A stretch of 64,000 nt of DNA from Marinimicrococcus sp033875255 (GTDB taxonomy: Bacteria > Pseudomonadota > Alphaproteobacteria > Geminicoccales > Geminicoccaceae). Position numbers and translations under genes: made by a program. The stretch covers positions 1-64,000 of the forward strand of contig JAWZSN010000009.1 of NCBI GenBank assembly GCA_033875255.1, in the 5' to 3' direction. The notes beneath the pieces were generated by a model. The model was not told the DNA's origin and did no database searches. It saw nothing but the letters and a program-made list of their open reading frames with translations. Below, in pieces: positions 56,726 through 64,000 of this stretch. The stretch's first letter is position 1. The number at the start of each line of letters is the position of its first letter.

Positions 56726-57466
56726 TCAGTCCGAGAGAAGCCGGTCGAGCCAGCCCAGGAAGCCGCCGGCGGGGGCGGCGTCCTCCAGCTTCGTGCCGCA
56801 GGCCCGAGATACGGTCGCGGCACCGCGCGGGCGCGGCGGCAGGTACTTGTTGGTGGGCGCGTAGCCCATCTCCGGCATGAGATCGTAGCCGCCACGCTCA
56901 CGCACCAGCCGCGAGACGTCGCTCTCGGGATCGGCCAGATCGCCGAAATGCCGGGCCCGCGACGGACAGGTGGCGACGCAGGCGGGCTCGCGCTCCTCGG
57001 GCTCGAGATTCTCGTTGTAGATGCGGTCGATGCACAGCGTGCACTTCTTCATGACCTTGGCGGTGCCGTCCATCTCGCGCGCCCCGTAGGGACAGGCCCA
57101 GGCGCACAGCCCGCAGCCGATGCACTTGCTCTCGTCGACCAGCACGATCCCGTCCTCGGCCCGCTTGTAGGAGGCACCGGTCGGACAGACCGTGACGCAG
57201 GCGGCGTTCTCGCAGTGCAGGCAGGACTTGGGAAAATGCACGGTGCGGCCGTCGGCACCTTCGCCTACGTCGAAAGTGTGGACGCGGTTGAGCCAGGCTC
57301 CGGTCGGATCCTTGCCGTAGGGCTGGAGATCGGAGAGCGGGGCCGGGTAGCCGCCGGTGTTCCACTCCTTGCAGTTCACCACGCAGGCCTGGCAGCCGAC
57401 GCAGGTGTCGAGGTCGATCACCAGCCCCAGGCGCTTGGCCGGCGGCGTGGCGGGCAGGCTGGTCAT
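56726..57466 (-). CDS. soeB: SoeB-like [4Fe-4S] electron-transfer subunit
   Basis: A 246-residue four-cluster ferredoxin-like protein. Cysteine clusters are CVGCQACVVNCKEWN, CLHCENAACVTVCPTGA, CIGCGLCAWACPYGA and CTLCIDRI...CVATCPS, giving 16 ligands. It moves electrons between the molybdopterin subunit and the membrane anchor. It has no Tat signal, so it works on the cytoplasmic face, as expected for SoeB. Its ATG overlaps the soeA stop by 4 nt. Confidence 0.85.
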   Translation of the reverse strand: MTSLPATPPAKRLGLVIDLDTCVGCQACVVNCKEWNTGGYPAPLSDLQPYGKDPTGAWLNRVHTFDVGEGADGRTVHFPKSCLHCENAACVTVCPTGASYKRAEDGIVLVDESKCIGCGLCAWACPYGAREMDGTAKVMKKCTLCIDRIYNENLEPEEREPACVATCPSRARHFGDLADPESDVSRLVRERGGYDLMPEMGYAPTNKYLPPRPRGAATVSRACGTKLEDAAPAGGFLGWLDRLLSD

Positions 57467-60297
57467 CGGTCACGCTCCTTGCGGAAGGCAGCACCGTAGG
57501 CGAGCTGGTCCGGCGCCTCGGGCAGGCCCGGCACCTTCGCCAGCGTCGCGAAATGCGGCTCGGCGAGCCCGGCTTCCGCGGGCTTGGCCTTCTCGATGCG
57601 GACCCGCAGGTCGTACCAGGCCGCCTGGCCGGTCACCGGGTCGGCATTGGCGTAGCGGTAGCCGGCCTCGCGCTCGGGCAGCAGGTCGTCGATCAGGTGG
57701 TTGAGGAGGAAGCCGCGGGTGGCCTCGGGCGCCTCGGGATCCAGCGCCCAGGCGCCGGCGCGCTTGCCGATGGCGTTCCAGGTCCAGACCGTGTGGGGAT
57801 TGACCCCGTCCATCAGCCGCACCTGCGCCTTGATGCGGCCGTTGCGGCTGGTGAGCCACACCCAGTCGTCGTCGGCGATGTCATGCTTCGCGGCGGTGGC
57901 ACGGCTCATGTAGAGCCGGTTCTGGGCGTGGATCTGGCGCAGCCAGGCGTTCTGCGAGTGCCAGCTGTGATACATCGCCATGGGCCGCTGGGTGACCGCG
58001 TGGAGGGGAAATTCCTCCTCCTCGACCGCGGTCTCGTCGAACGGCGCGTACCAGAGCGGCAGCGGGTCGAAATAGGTCGCCACCCGCTGGCGGTGCGGCT
58101 CGGGCGGCTGCACCGCGCCGAAGCCGCGTGCCGCAAGGCGGAACTTCTGCATCACCTCGCTGTAGAGCTGCAGGAAGATCGGCTGCGGCGCCTCGATGAG
58201 GCCGAGCCCGGCGGCGTGCTCGAGATAGGCCTTGTTGACGTGCTTCATGTAGCGCTGCTCGGGCGTGAAGCGGTGCTCGAAGAAGCAGCCGTTCTCGACA
58301 TAGCGCTGGAGCTGGTCGGGGTTGGGCTCGCCGATCCCGGTCCTCGAGCCGTCGCTGCCGCGCCAGCCGGCGAGCGAGCCCACACCCGGCTTGCGCTCGT
58401 GGTTCACCATATAATCGGCATAGCCGCCCGGAAAACGCGGTGCGCCGTCCTCCTTCGTGAAGGCCGGCAGGCCGAGCCTGGCGCCCAGCTCGATCAGCAC
58501 GTCCTGGAAGGGCCGGACGTCGCGGTCGGGCTGCACCACCGGCTGGCGGATCGCGTCGCCGGCGGCCTCGGCCGAGGCGATCGGCCGGTCGAGCAGCGAG
58601 ATGCAGTCCCAGCGCTCGAGATAGGTGGTGTCGGGCAGGACGAGGTCGGCGTAGGCCACCGTCTCGGAATGGTAGGCGTCGGAATAGATGATCTTGGGGA
58701 TCCGGTAGGCGCCGGTCGCCGGATCCTTCTCGGTCAGCATCCGGATCGTCTCGGCGGTGTTCATCGCCGAGTTCCAGGCCATGTTGGCCATGTACATGAA
58801 GAGCACATCGATCGGGTAGGGATCGCCCATGAAGGCGTTGGTGATGACCGTGTGCATCATGCCGTGGGCGGCGATCGGCGCCTCCCAGGAGAACGCCTTG
58901 TCGATCCGCCGCGGCGTGCCGTCCTCCTCGACCAGGAGATCCTCCGGTCCGAAGACGAAGCCCAAAGGCGGGCCCGCCATCGGCCGGCCGGGGCCGAGCT
59001 GGCCCGCCTTGCCGGCCGGCCGCGGGCCGGGCGGTATCGGGCGCGGGAAGGGCGCCTTGTAGCGGAATCCGCCGGGCACATCGATGGTGCCCAGCAGCAT
59101 CTGCAGCAGATGGATGGCCCGGCAGGTGTGGAAGCCGTTGGAATGGGCGGAGATCCCGCGCATGGCGTGCATCGCCACCGGCCGCCCGACCATCCGCTCA
59201 TGGCGTTTGCCGGTCCAGTCGGTCCAGGGCTGCTCGATCACCACCTCCTCGGCGAAGGCGGCGTGCGCCAGCTCGGCGGCCACCCGGCGGATGGTCTCGA
59301 CCGGCAGGCCGCAGCGCGCCGCCACCGCCTCGGGCGCATGGCGCGGCTGGAGATAGCGCCGCGCCATGATCTCGAAGGCGGGCCGCGCCTTCCTGCCGTC
59401 CGGCAGCAGCACCTCGCCCTTGAGGGCTGGACTGGCCTCGCCGGTGGTGGCGGGGCCGAGCGCGCCGCTCGTGCGGTCGAGACAGAGCGGCCGGCCCTCC
59501 GCGTCGCGCGCGAAAAGCCCGTCCTCCGCGGTGCCCGGCGCCTCGATCACCAGCCAGCCGGCGTTGGTGTAGCGGGCGAGATAGCCGGCATCGACCTTGC
59601 CGGCGCGCAGCAGCTCGTGGACCAGCGCCAGGACGAAGAGCCCGTCGGTGCCGGGGCGAATGCCCAGCCACTCGTCGGCCACCGCCGAGTAGCCGGTACG
59701 CACCGGGTTGACCGAGACGAACTTGGCTCCCCGCTCCTTGAGCTTGGCGATGCCCAGCTTGATGGGGTTGCTGTCGTGGTCCTCGGCGACGCCGAACATC
59801 AGGAAGTAGCGGGCGTGCTCCCAGTCCGGCTCGCCGAACTCCCAAAAGCTGCCGCCGATGGTGTAGAGGCCGGCGGCCGCCATGTTGACCGAGCAGAAGC
59901 CGCCATGCGCCGCATAGTTGCAGGTGCCGAACTGGGTGGCCCAAAAGCCCGTCAGCGCCTGGCTCTGGTCGCGGCCGGTGAAGAAGGCGAGCCGCCTCGG
60001 GTCCTTCTCGCGCGCCTCGCGCAGCCAGCGCTCGGCGATCTCGAGCGCCTCGTCCCACTCGATCTCGACCAGCGCGTCCTTGCCGCGCTCGCCGACCCGC
60101 TTGAGGGGCTTGCGCAGCCGTGCCGGCGAATAGTGGTTCATGATGCCGGCCGAGCCCTTGGCGCACAGCACGCCGCGGTTCACCGGGTGACGCCGGTTGC
60201 CCTCGATGTAGCGGATGCCGCCGTCCTTGAGGTGGACGCGGATCCCACAGCGGCACGCGCACATGTAGCAGGTGGTGCAGACGACCTCGTCCGACAC
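57463..60297 (-). CDS. soeA: SoeA-like molybdopterin subunit of cytoplasmic sulfite dehydrogenase
   Basis: The enzyme oxidises sulfite to sulfate with quinone as acceptor. The N-terminal cluster is CYMCACRCGIRV; then IEGNRRHPVNRGVLCAKGSAGIM, AFFTGRDQSQALTGFWATQFG, AHGGFCSVNMAAAG, FGVAEDHDSNPIKLG and VNPVRTGYSAVADEW closely follow SoeA of purple sulfur and marine bacteria. It has no Tat signal. I start at GTG 60297, seven codons before the first Cys, like relatives; a GTG at 60432 adds 45 residues of unlike composition. The window shows soeA-soeB-soeC-fhs in that order. Assignment is from motifs, not a search. Confidence 0.82.
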   Translation of the reverse strand: MSDEVVCTTCYMCACRCGIRVHLKDGGIRYIEGNRRHPVNRGVLCAKGSAGIMNHYSPARLRKPLKRVGERGKDALVEIEWDEALEIAERWLREAREKDPRRLAFFTGRDQSQALTGFWATQFGTCNYAAHGGFCSVNMAAAGLYTIGGSFWEFGEPDWEHARYFLMFGVAEDHDSNPIKLGIAKLKERGAKFVSVNPVRTGYSAVADEWLGIRPGTDGLFVLALVHELLRAGKVDAGYLARYTNAGWLVIEAPGTAEDGLFARDAEGRPLCLDRTSGALGPATTGEASPALKGEVLLPDGRKARPAFEIMARRYLQPRHAPEAVAARCGLPVETIRRVAAELAHAAFAEEVVIEQPWTDWTGKRHERMVGRPVAMHAMRGISAHSNGFHTCRAIHLLQMLLGTIDVPGGFRYKAPFPRPIPPGPRPAGKAGQLGPGRPMAGPPLGFVFGPEDLLVEEDGTPRRIDKAFSWEAPIAAHGMMHTVITNAFMGDPYPIDVLFMYMANMAWNSAMNTAETIRMLTEKDPATGAYRIPKIIYSDAYHSETVAYADLVLPDTTYLERWDCISLLDRPIASAEAAGDAIRQPVVQPDRDVRPFQDVLIELGARLGLPAFTKEDGAPRFPGGYADYMVNHERKPGVGSLAGWRGSDGSRTGIGEPNPDQLQRYVENGCFFEHRFTPEQRYMKHVNKAYLEHAAGLGLIEAPQPIFLQLYSEVMQKFRLAARGFGAVQPPEPHRQRVATYFDPLPLWYAPFDETAVEEEEFPLHAVTQRPMAMYHSWHSQNAWLRQIHAQNRLYMSRATAAKHDIADDDWVWLTSRNGRIKAQVRLMDGVNPHTVWTWNAIGKRAGAWALDPEAPEATRGFLLNHLIDDLLPEREAGYRYANADPVTGQAAWYDLRVRIEKAKPAEAGLAEPHFATLAKVPGLPEAPDQLAYGAAFRKERDR

Positions 60298-60432
60298 GCG
60301 CGGCGAGGTCTCGACATCAGGCTGTCCAGACAGTGGCCGTCCTCCCCTTCCGGCCGGCGGGGCGTTGGCTCGCTCCTCTCGGCTCGGCACACTTAGCGGC
60401 CCATGGCGGGCGGCGGCAAGCGCCGCGGTCAC

Positions 60433-61506
60433 TCAGGCGCCGGCGGCGCGGTCCGTCGTCGGCCGGCGGCTCTCGTCGAGGAGCTGCTTCTCCCAGGCCA
60501 GGGCATGGCCGATCATGAGGTCGAGATCGGCGAAGCGCGGCCGCCAGTCGAGCATCCGGCGCAGGCGCGCGTTGCTCGCGACCACCTCGGCCGGGTCGCC
60601 GGCGCGGCGCGGCGCCAGCCGCACCGGCAGCCGGCAGCCGGCCACCCGCTGCACCGCGTCCACCACCTCGCGCACCGAGCGGCCCCGGCCGTAGCCGATA
60701 TTGACCACGCTGCTCGGCCCGCCGCCCAGAAGGTGGTCCAGCATCGCCACGTGGGCGTCGGCGAGGTCGCTCACATGGACATAGTCGCGCACGCAGGTGC
60801 CGTCGGCGGTGGGGTAGTCGGTGCCGAAGATCGGCACGGCATCGCGCTGCCCGAGCGCTGCCTGGCAGGCCACACGGATCAGATGGGGCGCGGCTCCGGC
60901 GCCGTGACCGGCGCGCCCGTGGGGATCGGCGCCGGCGACGTTGAAATAGCGCAGGGCCGCATAGGGGAGGTCGAACGCCCGCTCGGCGTCGGCCAGCATC
61001 CGCTCGACGGCGAGCTTCGAGCCGCCATAGGGATTGACCGGGCGCGGCTCCGTCTCCTCGTCGACCGGGCTGGTCCGGGGCGAGCCGTAGACGGCGGCGG
61101 TCGAGGAGAACACGAAGGCGCCGAGGCCGTGCTCGACGCAGGTCTCGATCAGGGTGAGGCTGCCGGCGGTGTTGACCCGGTAATAGTCGAGAGGCTGGCG
61201 CACGCTCTCCGGCGCCACCAGCCGGGCCGCCAGATGCACCACCGCAACGACGTCGTGCCGGGCCAGGGTGCGAGCCAGCAGGGCGCTGTCGGCGATGTCG
61301 CCGACCACCACCTCGCAGGCCCGGTGCAGCGGGCGGACGCGCCCGGTGCTCAGATCGTCCAGCACCGCCACCCGCCAGCCGGCGGCGAGCAGCGCCAGCA
61401 CCACGTGCGAGCCGATATAGCCACAACCGCCGGTCACCAGCACGCTGCCGCCGCGGCTGCCCGCCGGCGCCGGGCGCCGGGCGCCGAGATTCACGATCTC
61501 ACCCAT
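60433..61506 (-). CDS. galE: UDP-glucose 4-epimerase
   Basis: The 357-residue SDR-type epimerase makes UDP-galactose. The NAD site is VLVTGGCGYIGSHVVLALLAAG. HLAARLVAPESVRQPLDYYRVNTAGSL, FSSTAAVYG, NPYGGSKLAVERML (Tyr-x3-Lys) and YFNVAGADPHG are GalE signatures. The ATG at 61506 begins MGEIVNLGARRP and adds about 35 residues before the Rossmann fold. It is divergent from the export lipoprotein gene 234 bp away and lies upstream of soeA. Confidence 0.9.
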   Translation of the reverse strand: MGEIVNLGARRPAPAGSRGGSVLVTGGCGYIGSHVVLALLAAGWRVAVLDDLSTGRVRPLHRACEVVVGDIADSALLARTLARHDVVAVVHLAARLVAPESVRQPLDYYRVNTAGSLTLIETCVEHGLGAFVFSSTAAVYGSPRTSPVDEETEPRPVNPYGGSKLAVERMLADAERAFDLPYAALRYFNVAGADPHGRAGHGAGAAPHLIRVACQAALGQRDAVPIFGTDYPTADGTCVRDYVHVSDLADAHVAMLDHLLGGGPSSVVNIGYGRGRSVREVVDAVQRVAGCRLPVRLAPRRAGDPAEVVASNARLRRMLDWRPRFADLDLMIGHALAWEKQLLDESRRPTTDRAAGA

Positions 61507-61739
61507 TGTCACCGTCCCATTGCGTATCCGGGTGTGCAATCTCCGCAATATGCTCGTACCACGTCCCCCGGGGCAGCCCCATGGTGCCTGCGAAGGCGGG
61601 CCGGCAGCGGCCGATCCGGGCTCGTGCGTACTCTTCTAGGGCAGACCCCGCCATCAACTTGTGCGTGGGTACGTCTTCTGGCACCCGGGACACGGAAGGA
61701 ACGCGCCGAGGCCCGCGTCGCGGCGGTACCAGGTCGGGA

Positions 61740-62447
61740 ATGTCGATACTCATGATACCGTTCATGGCGGGAGCACCGCGCCTGCCGGCGCCCGGATTCG
61801 GCCTCGCGCGGGACCTCTGCGGGCTCGTGGCGAGAGGTGCGGCCCGCGTCGCCGTGGCCGTCGGGCTCCTCGCGGTGGCAGCCTGCAGCTCGCTGCCGGA
61901 AGCGCCGCTGGTGCCAGAGAACGTCACCCACGCACCGTCCGCAGAGAAATACCGGATAGCGCCGGGCGACGAGCTCAGCATCTTCGTCTGGCAGGACCGC
62001 GACCTGTCGCTGAAGGTCCGGGTGCGGCCGGACGGGCGCATCTCGATGCCGCTGCTCGAGGACGTCGAGGCCGCTGGCCGGACCCCCAGCGAGCTGGGGC
62101 GGCAGCTTGAGCAGGGTCTGTCGACCTACGTCCAAGAGCCGGTGGTGACGGTCATCGTCGCCGACTTTCTGGGTCCGCTCGACCAGCAGGTTCGCGTGCT
62201 GGGCGAGGCAACGACGCCGCAGAGCCTGTCCTGGCGGCCCGACATGAGCGTGCTCGACGCGCTGATCGCGGTGGGCGGGCTCACCGAGTTCGCCGACGGC
62301 AATGGCGCCATCCTGGTGCGCCGCGGCGACGGCGAGCCGGTCCGCTACCGGGTGCGGCTCGCCGACCTGCTGCGCTCGGGCGACGTCTCGGCCAACGCGG
62401 CCCTTCTGCCGGGCGACGTGCTGATCATCCCCGAGACCGTCTTCTAG
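61740..62447 (+). CDS. Wza-like polysaccharide export lipoprotein
   Basis: The 235-residue outer-membrane lipoprotein has a signal ending VAVAVGLLAVAACSS (lipobox Cys near residue 45). A Poly_export domain follows (YRIAPGDELSIFVWQDRDLSLKVRVRPDGRISMPLLEDVEAAGRTPSELG) and a SLBB repeat region (VRVLGEATTPQSLSW to FADGNGAILVRR). It forms the export channel for exopolysaccharide. It precedes the chain-length determinant by 5 bp, so the two are cotranscribed. The family is usually 200-380 residues; this is the short form seen in PEP-CTERM/XrtA loci. Confidence 0.85.
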   Translation: MSILMIPFMAGAPRLPAPGFGLARDLCGLVARGAARVAVAVGLLAVAACSSLPEAPLVPENVTHAPSAEKYRIAPGDELSIFVWQDRDLSLKVRVRPDGRISMPLLEDVEAAGRTPSELGRQLEQGLSTYVQEPVVTVIVADFLGPLDQQVRVLGEATTPQSLSWRPDMSVLDALIAVGGLTEFADGNGAILVRRGDGEPVRYRVRLADLLRSGDVSANAALLPGDVLIIPETVF

Positions 62448-62452
62448 CCGCC

Positions 62453-64000
62453 ATGCAGCAGGTTCTCGACCAGCTGCTCGGCTTGCTGCACCACGTCCAC
62501 CGGCGGCGCTGGTCGTGCCTGCTCGTGGCATGGCTCGTCGGGGCACTGGGCACCGCGCTCGTGGTGCTGCTGCCCGACCGCTACGAGAGCTCGGCGCGGA
62601 TCTTCGCCGACACTGACGGGATGCTGAGCCCGCTGATGAAGGGCATCACCGTCGAGACCGACATGAGCCGCCAGCTCGATGTCATGCAGCGCACCCTGCT
62701 GAGCCGGCCCAATCTCGAGCGGGTGGTGGAGCGGGCCGGGCTCGAGCGGCGCATCGAGGGCGACGCCCATCGCCAACGCTTCATCGAGGCCATGAGCCGC
62801 GCGGTTCGCGTCAGCTCGCAGGGCTGGAACCTCTTCACCGTCACCTACCGCGACCGCGACCCGGCCGCCGCCCAGGCGGTGGTGGCGGCCCTGCTCGAGA
62901 TTTTCGTCGAGAGCAATGTCGGTGCCAACCGCCAGGACATGGACACCGCCCGGCGTTTCGTCGAGGAGCAGATCGCCGTGCAGGGCGCGGCGCTCGACGA
63001 GGCGGAGCGGCGCCTCGCCGAGTTCCAGAAGGGTCATGTCGAGGTGCTGGCCGGCGAGCGGGGCTACTTCGCACGTCTCCAGGAGGCTCGCGAGCAGGTG
63101 ATCGCGGCGCGCGCCGATCACGACGCGGCGCGCGCCCTGCGCGACGAGCTGCAGCGCCAGCTTCGCACCGTGCCGGCGACCATCCCGGCGGTGGCGCTGC
63201 AGGGTGGGGCCTTCCAGCTGCAGCCCCAGGGGCCGGCCGCCGAGCTCATCGCGCTGCGGCGCCGGCTGGGCGAGCTCAAGAGCCGCTACACCGAGCGCCA
63301 TCCCGACGTGGTGGCCACCGAGCGGGCGATCGGCGAGCTCGAGGCGCGCCTGGCCGGGACGGGCCGCGGCGCCGGGCCCGCCGGTCTTCCCAATCCCGTC
63401 CACGAGCAGCTCAGCGTCCAGCTCGCCCAGAAGGAAGCCGAGATCGCCAGCCTCGCCAGCCGCGAGCGCAAGGCCGAGCTGGTCCTCGAGGAGCTGAGCG
63501 GCCTCGCCCGCACCATGCCGGAGGCCGAGGCCGAGCTGAAGCGGCTGAGCCGCGACTACGAGGTCATCAAGCGCAATTACGAGGAGCTGCTGACCCGCCG
63601 CCAGTCGGCGCGGATCGCCGACGATCTGGAGACCCAGACCGAGCGGATCAACTTCCGCATCGTCGACCCGCCGCAGCTCCCGCTGGTGCCGGCAAGCCCG
63701 CCGCGGCTGCTCCTGCTGGCCGCCGTGCTGCTGCTCGCCATCGGCGCCGGCACCGGCTGGGCGGTGCTGCGAGGCCTGATCGAGGAGCCGTTCGAGAGCA
63801 TCCGCCGGCTGCAGGCGGTCTATCCGCTCCGGGTCCTGGGTGCCGTCTCGGAGGTCGTCACGCCGGCCGCCAGCCGGCGCCGGCGCGTCTCCCACCTCCG
63901 TTTCGGCGTGGCCTCGGCGGCCCTCCTGCTGCTCGTGCTGGGCGCCGTGATCGCCGAGCAGCAGCAGCTCACGGCGCCGCTGCGCAACTCCGTGCACGCG
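62453..64000 (+). CDS. XrtA-type polysaccharide chain-length determinant, partial
   Basis: The frame from ATG 62453 runs to the window end (516 codons). A first membrane helix (WSCLLVAWLVGALGTALVVLL) is followed by the Wzz-like DRYESSARIFADTDGMLSPLMKGITVETD, a long coiled coil (RQDMDTARRFVEEQIAVQGAALDEAERRLAEF), then LSRDYEVIKRNYEELLTRRQSARIADDLETQ, FRIVDPPQLPLVPASPPR and a second helix. This matches the exosortase-associated chain-length family and would set exopolysaccharide length. The C-terminal part lies beyond the window. Confidence 0.85.
   Translation, partial: MQQVLDQLLGLLHHVHRRRWSCLLVAWLVGALGTALVVLLPDRYESSARIFADTDGMLSPLMKGITVETDMSRQLDVMQRTLLSRPNLERVVERAGLERRIEGDAHRQRFIEAMSRAVRVSSQGWNLFTVTYRDRDPAAAQAVVAALLEIFVESNVGANRQDMDTARRFVEEQIAVQGAALDEAERRLAEFQKGHVEVLAGERGYFARLQEAREQVIAARADHDAARALRDELQRQLRTVPATIPAVALQGGAFQLQPQGPAAELIALRRRLGELKSRYTERHPDVVATERAIGELEARLAGTGRGAGPAGLPNPVHEQLSVQLAQKEAEIASLASRERKAELVLEELSGLARTMPEAEAELKRLSRDYEVIKRNYEELLTRRQSARIADDLETQTERINFRIVDPPQLPLVPASPPRLLLLAAVLLLAIGAGTGWAVLRGLIEEPFESIRRLQAVYPLRVLGAVSEVVTPAASRRRRVSHLRFGVASAALLLLVLGAVIAEQQQLTAPLRNSVHA

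Noticed and set aside
57463..60297. Periplasmic DMSO, polysulfide or tetrathionate reductase
   Set aside because: There is no Tat signal on the A or B subunits, and the N-terminal sequence pattern fits SoeA better than DmsA, PsrA or TtrA.
57553..60396. About 947-codon plus-strand frame opposite soeA
   Set aside because: Same antisense effect; all cofactor motifs are on the minus strand.
62444..63997. Minus-strand frame opposite the chain-length determinant
   Set aside because: The plus-strand frame from 62453 has membrane helices, Wzz motifs and a coiled coil; the minus-strand frame has none.

Overview
The window is about 70% G+C. It looks like the chromosome of an alphaproteobacterium, probably of a Rhodospirillales or Geminicoccales type; that placement is an inference from gene order and protein families, not a phylogeny. 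The strongest clue is the origin-proximal block mnmE, mnmG, rsmG, parA, parB (12.5-20.7 kb). It carries two parS sites and is preceded by a small DUF6489-type gene.

1-8.2 kb is an accessory island. Its edges hold broken insertion sequences (IS110, IS5 and IS630 types), an RHS remnant, a fragment of a type II secretion gspK gene, and two inverted groups of one non-coding repeat. At its centre (2.5-6.6 kb) is an apparently intact CBASS anti-phage operon: a CD-NTase, an E2-only ubiquitin-transfer protein and a patatin phospholipase effector. A CapH/CapP-type repressor and protease pair is divergently transcribed from the same control region. This island has visibly lower G+C than its surroundings.

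8.2-32.1 kb is mostly core chromosome. It holds a metallophosphoesterase, a quinone oxidoreductase, a DUF255 thioredoxin-domain protein, the mnmE-to-parB block interrupted by a convergent Na+/H+ antiporter gene, an acyl-CoA synthetase, oligoendopeptidase F and a UbiB-family kinase. A redox and membrane-stress cluster follows: ferredoxin reductase, 2Fe-2S ferredoxin, a tiny membrane peptide, XpaC, TelA, an SPFH-GYF protein and a zinc-ribbon membrane protein.

32.4-32.9 kb is a sharp A+T-rich islet carrying a membrane-protein gene with one in-frame stop. 33-44.1 kb has two TauE/SafE-type exporters, a sulfatase-like membrane enzyme, a BisC-type molybdoenzyme, and a compact respiratory operon. That operon has a tetraheme cytochrome c (ActA-like), only the Tat-signal end of ActB, an A2-type heme-copper oxidase subunit I, a frameshifted subunit III and subunit IV. 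No subunit II is visible.

44.6-64 kb contains a secreted TPR-like protein, sugar-nucleotide genes (phosphomannomutase, ugd, galU, galE), a DnaJ-domain and VWA-like pair, marC, an SDR, fhs and the soeABC sulfite dehydrogenase operon. It ends with the start of an exopolysaccharide export locus (Wza-like lipoprotein and a chain-length determinant running off the end). Sulfite oxidation by SoeABC and possible export by TauE proteins fit together as sulfur-anion handling. UDP-glucose, UDP-glucuronate and UDP-galactose supply fits the polysaccharide export genes.
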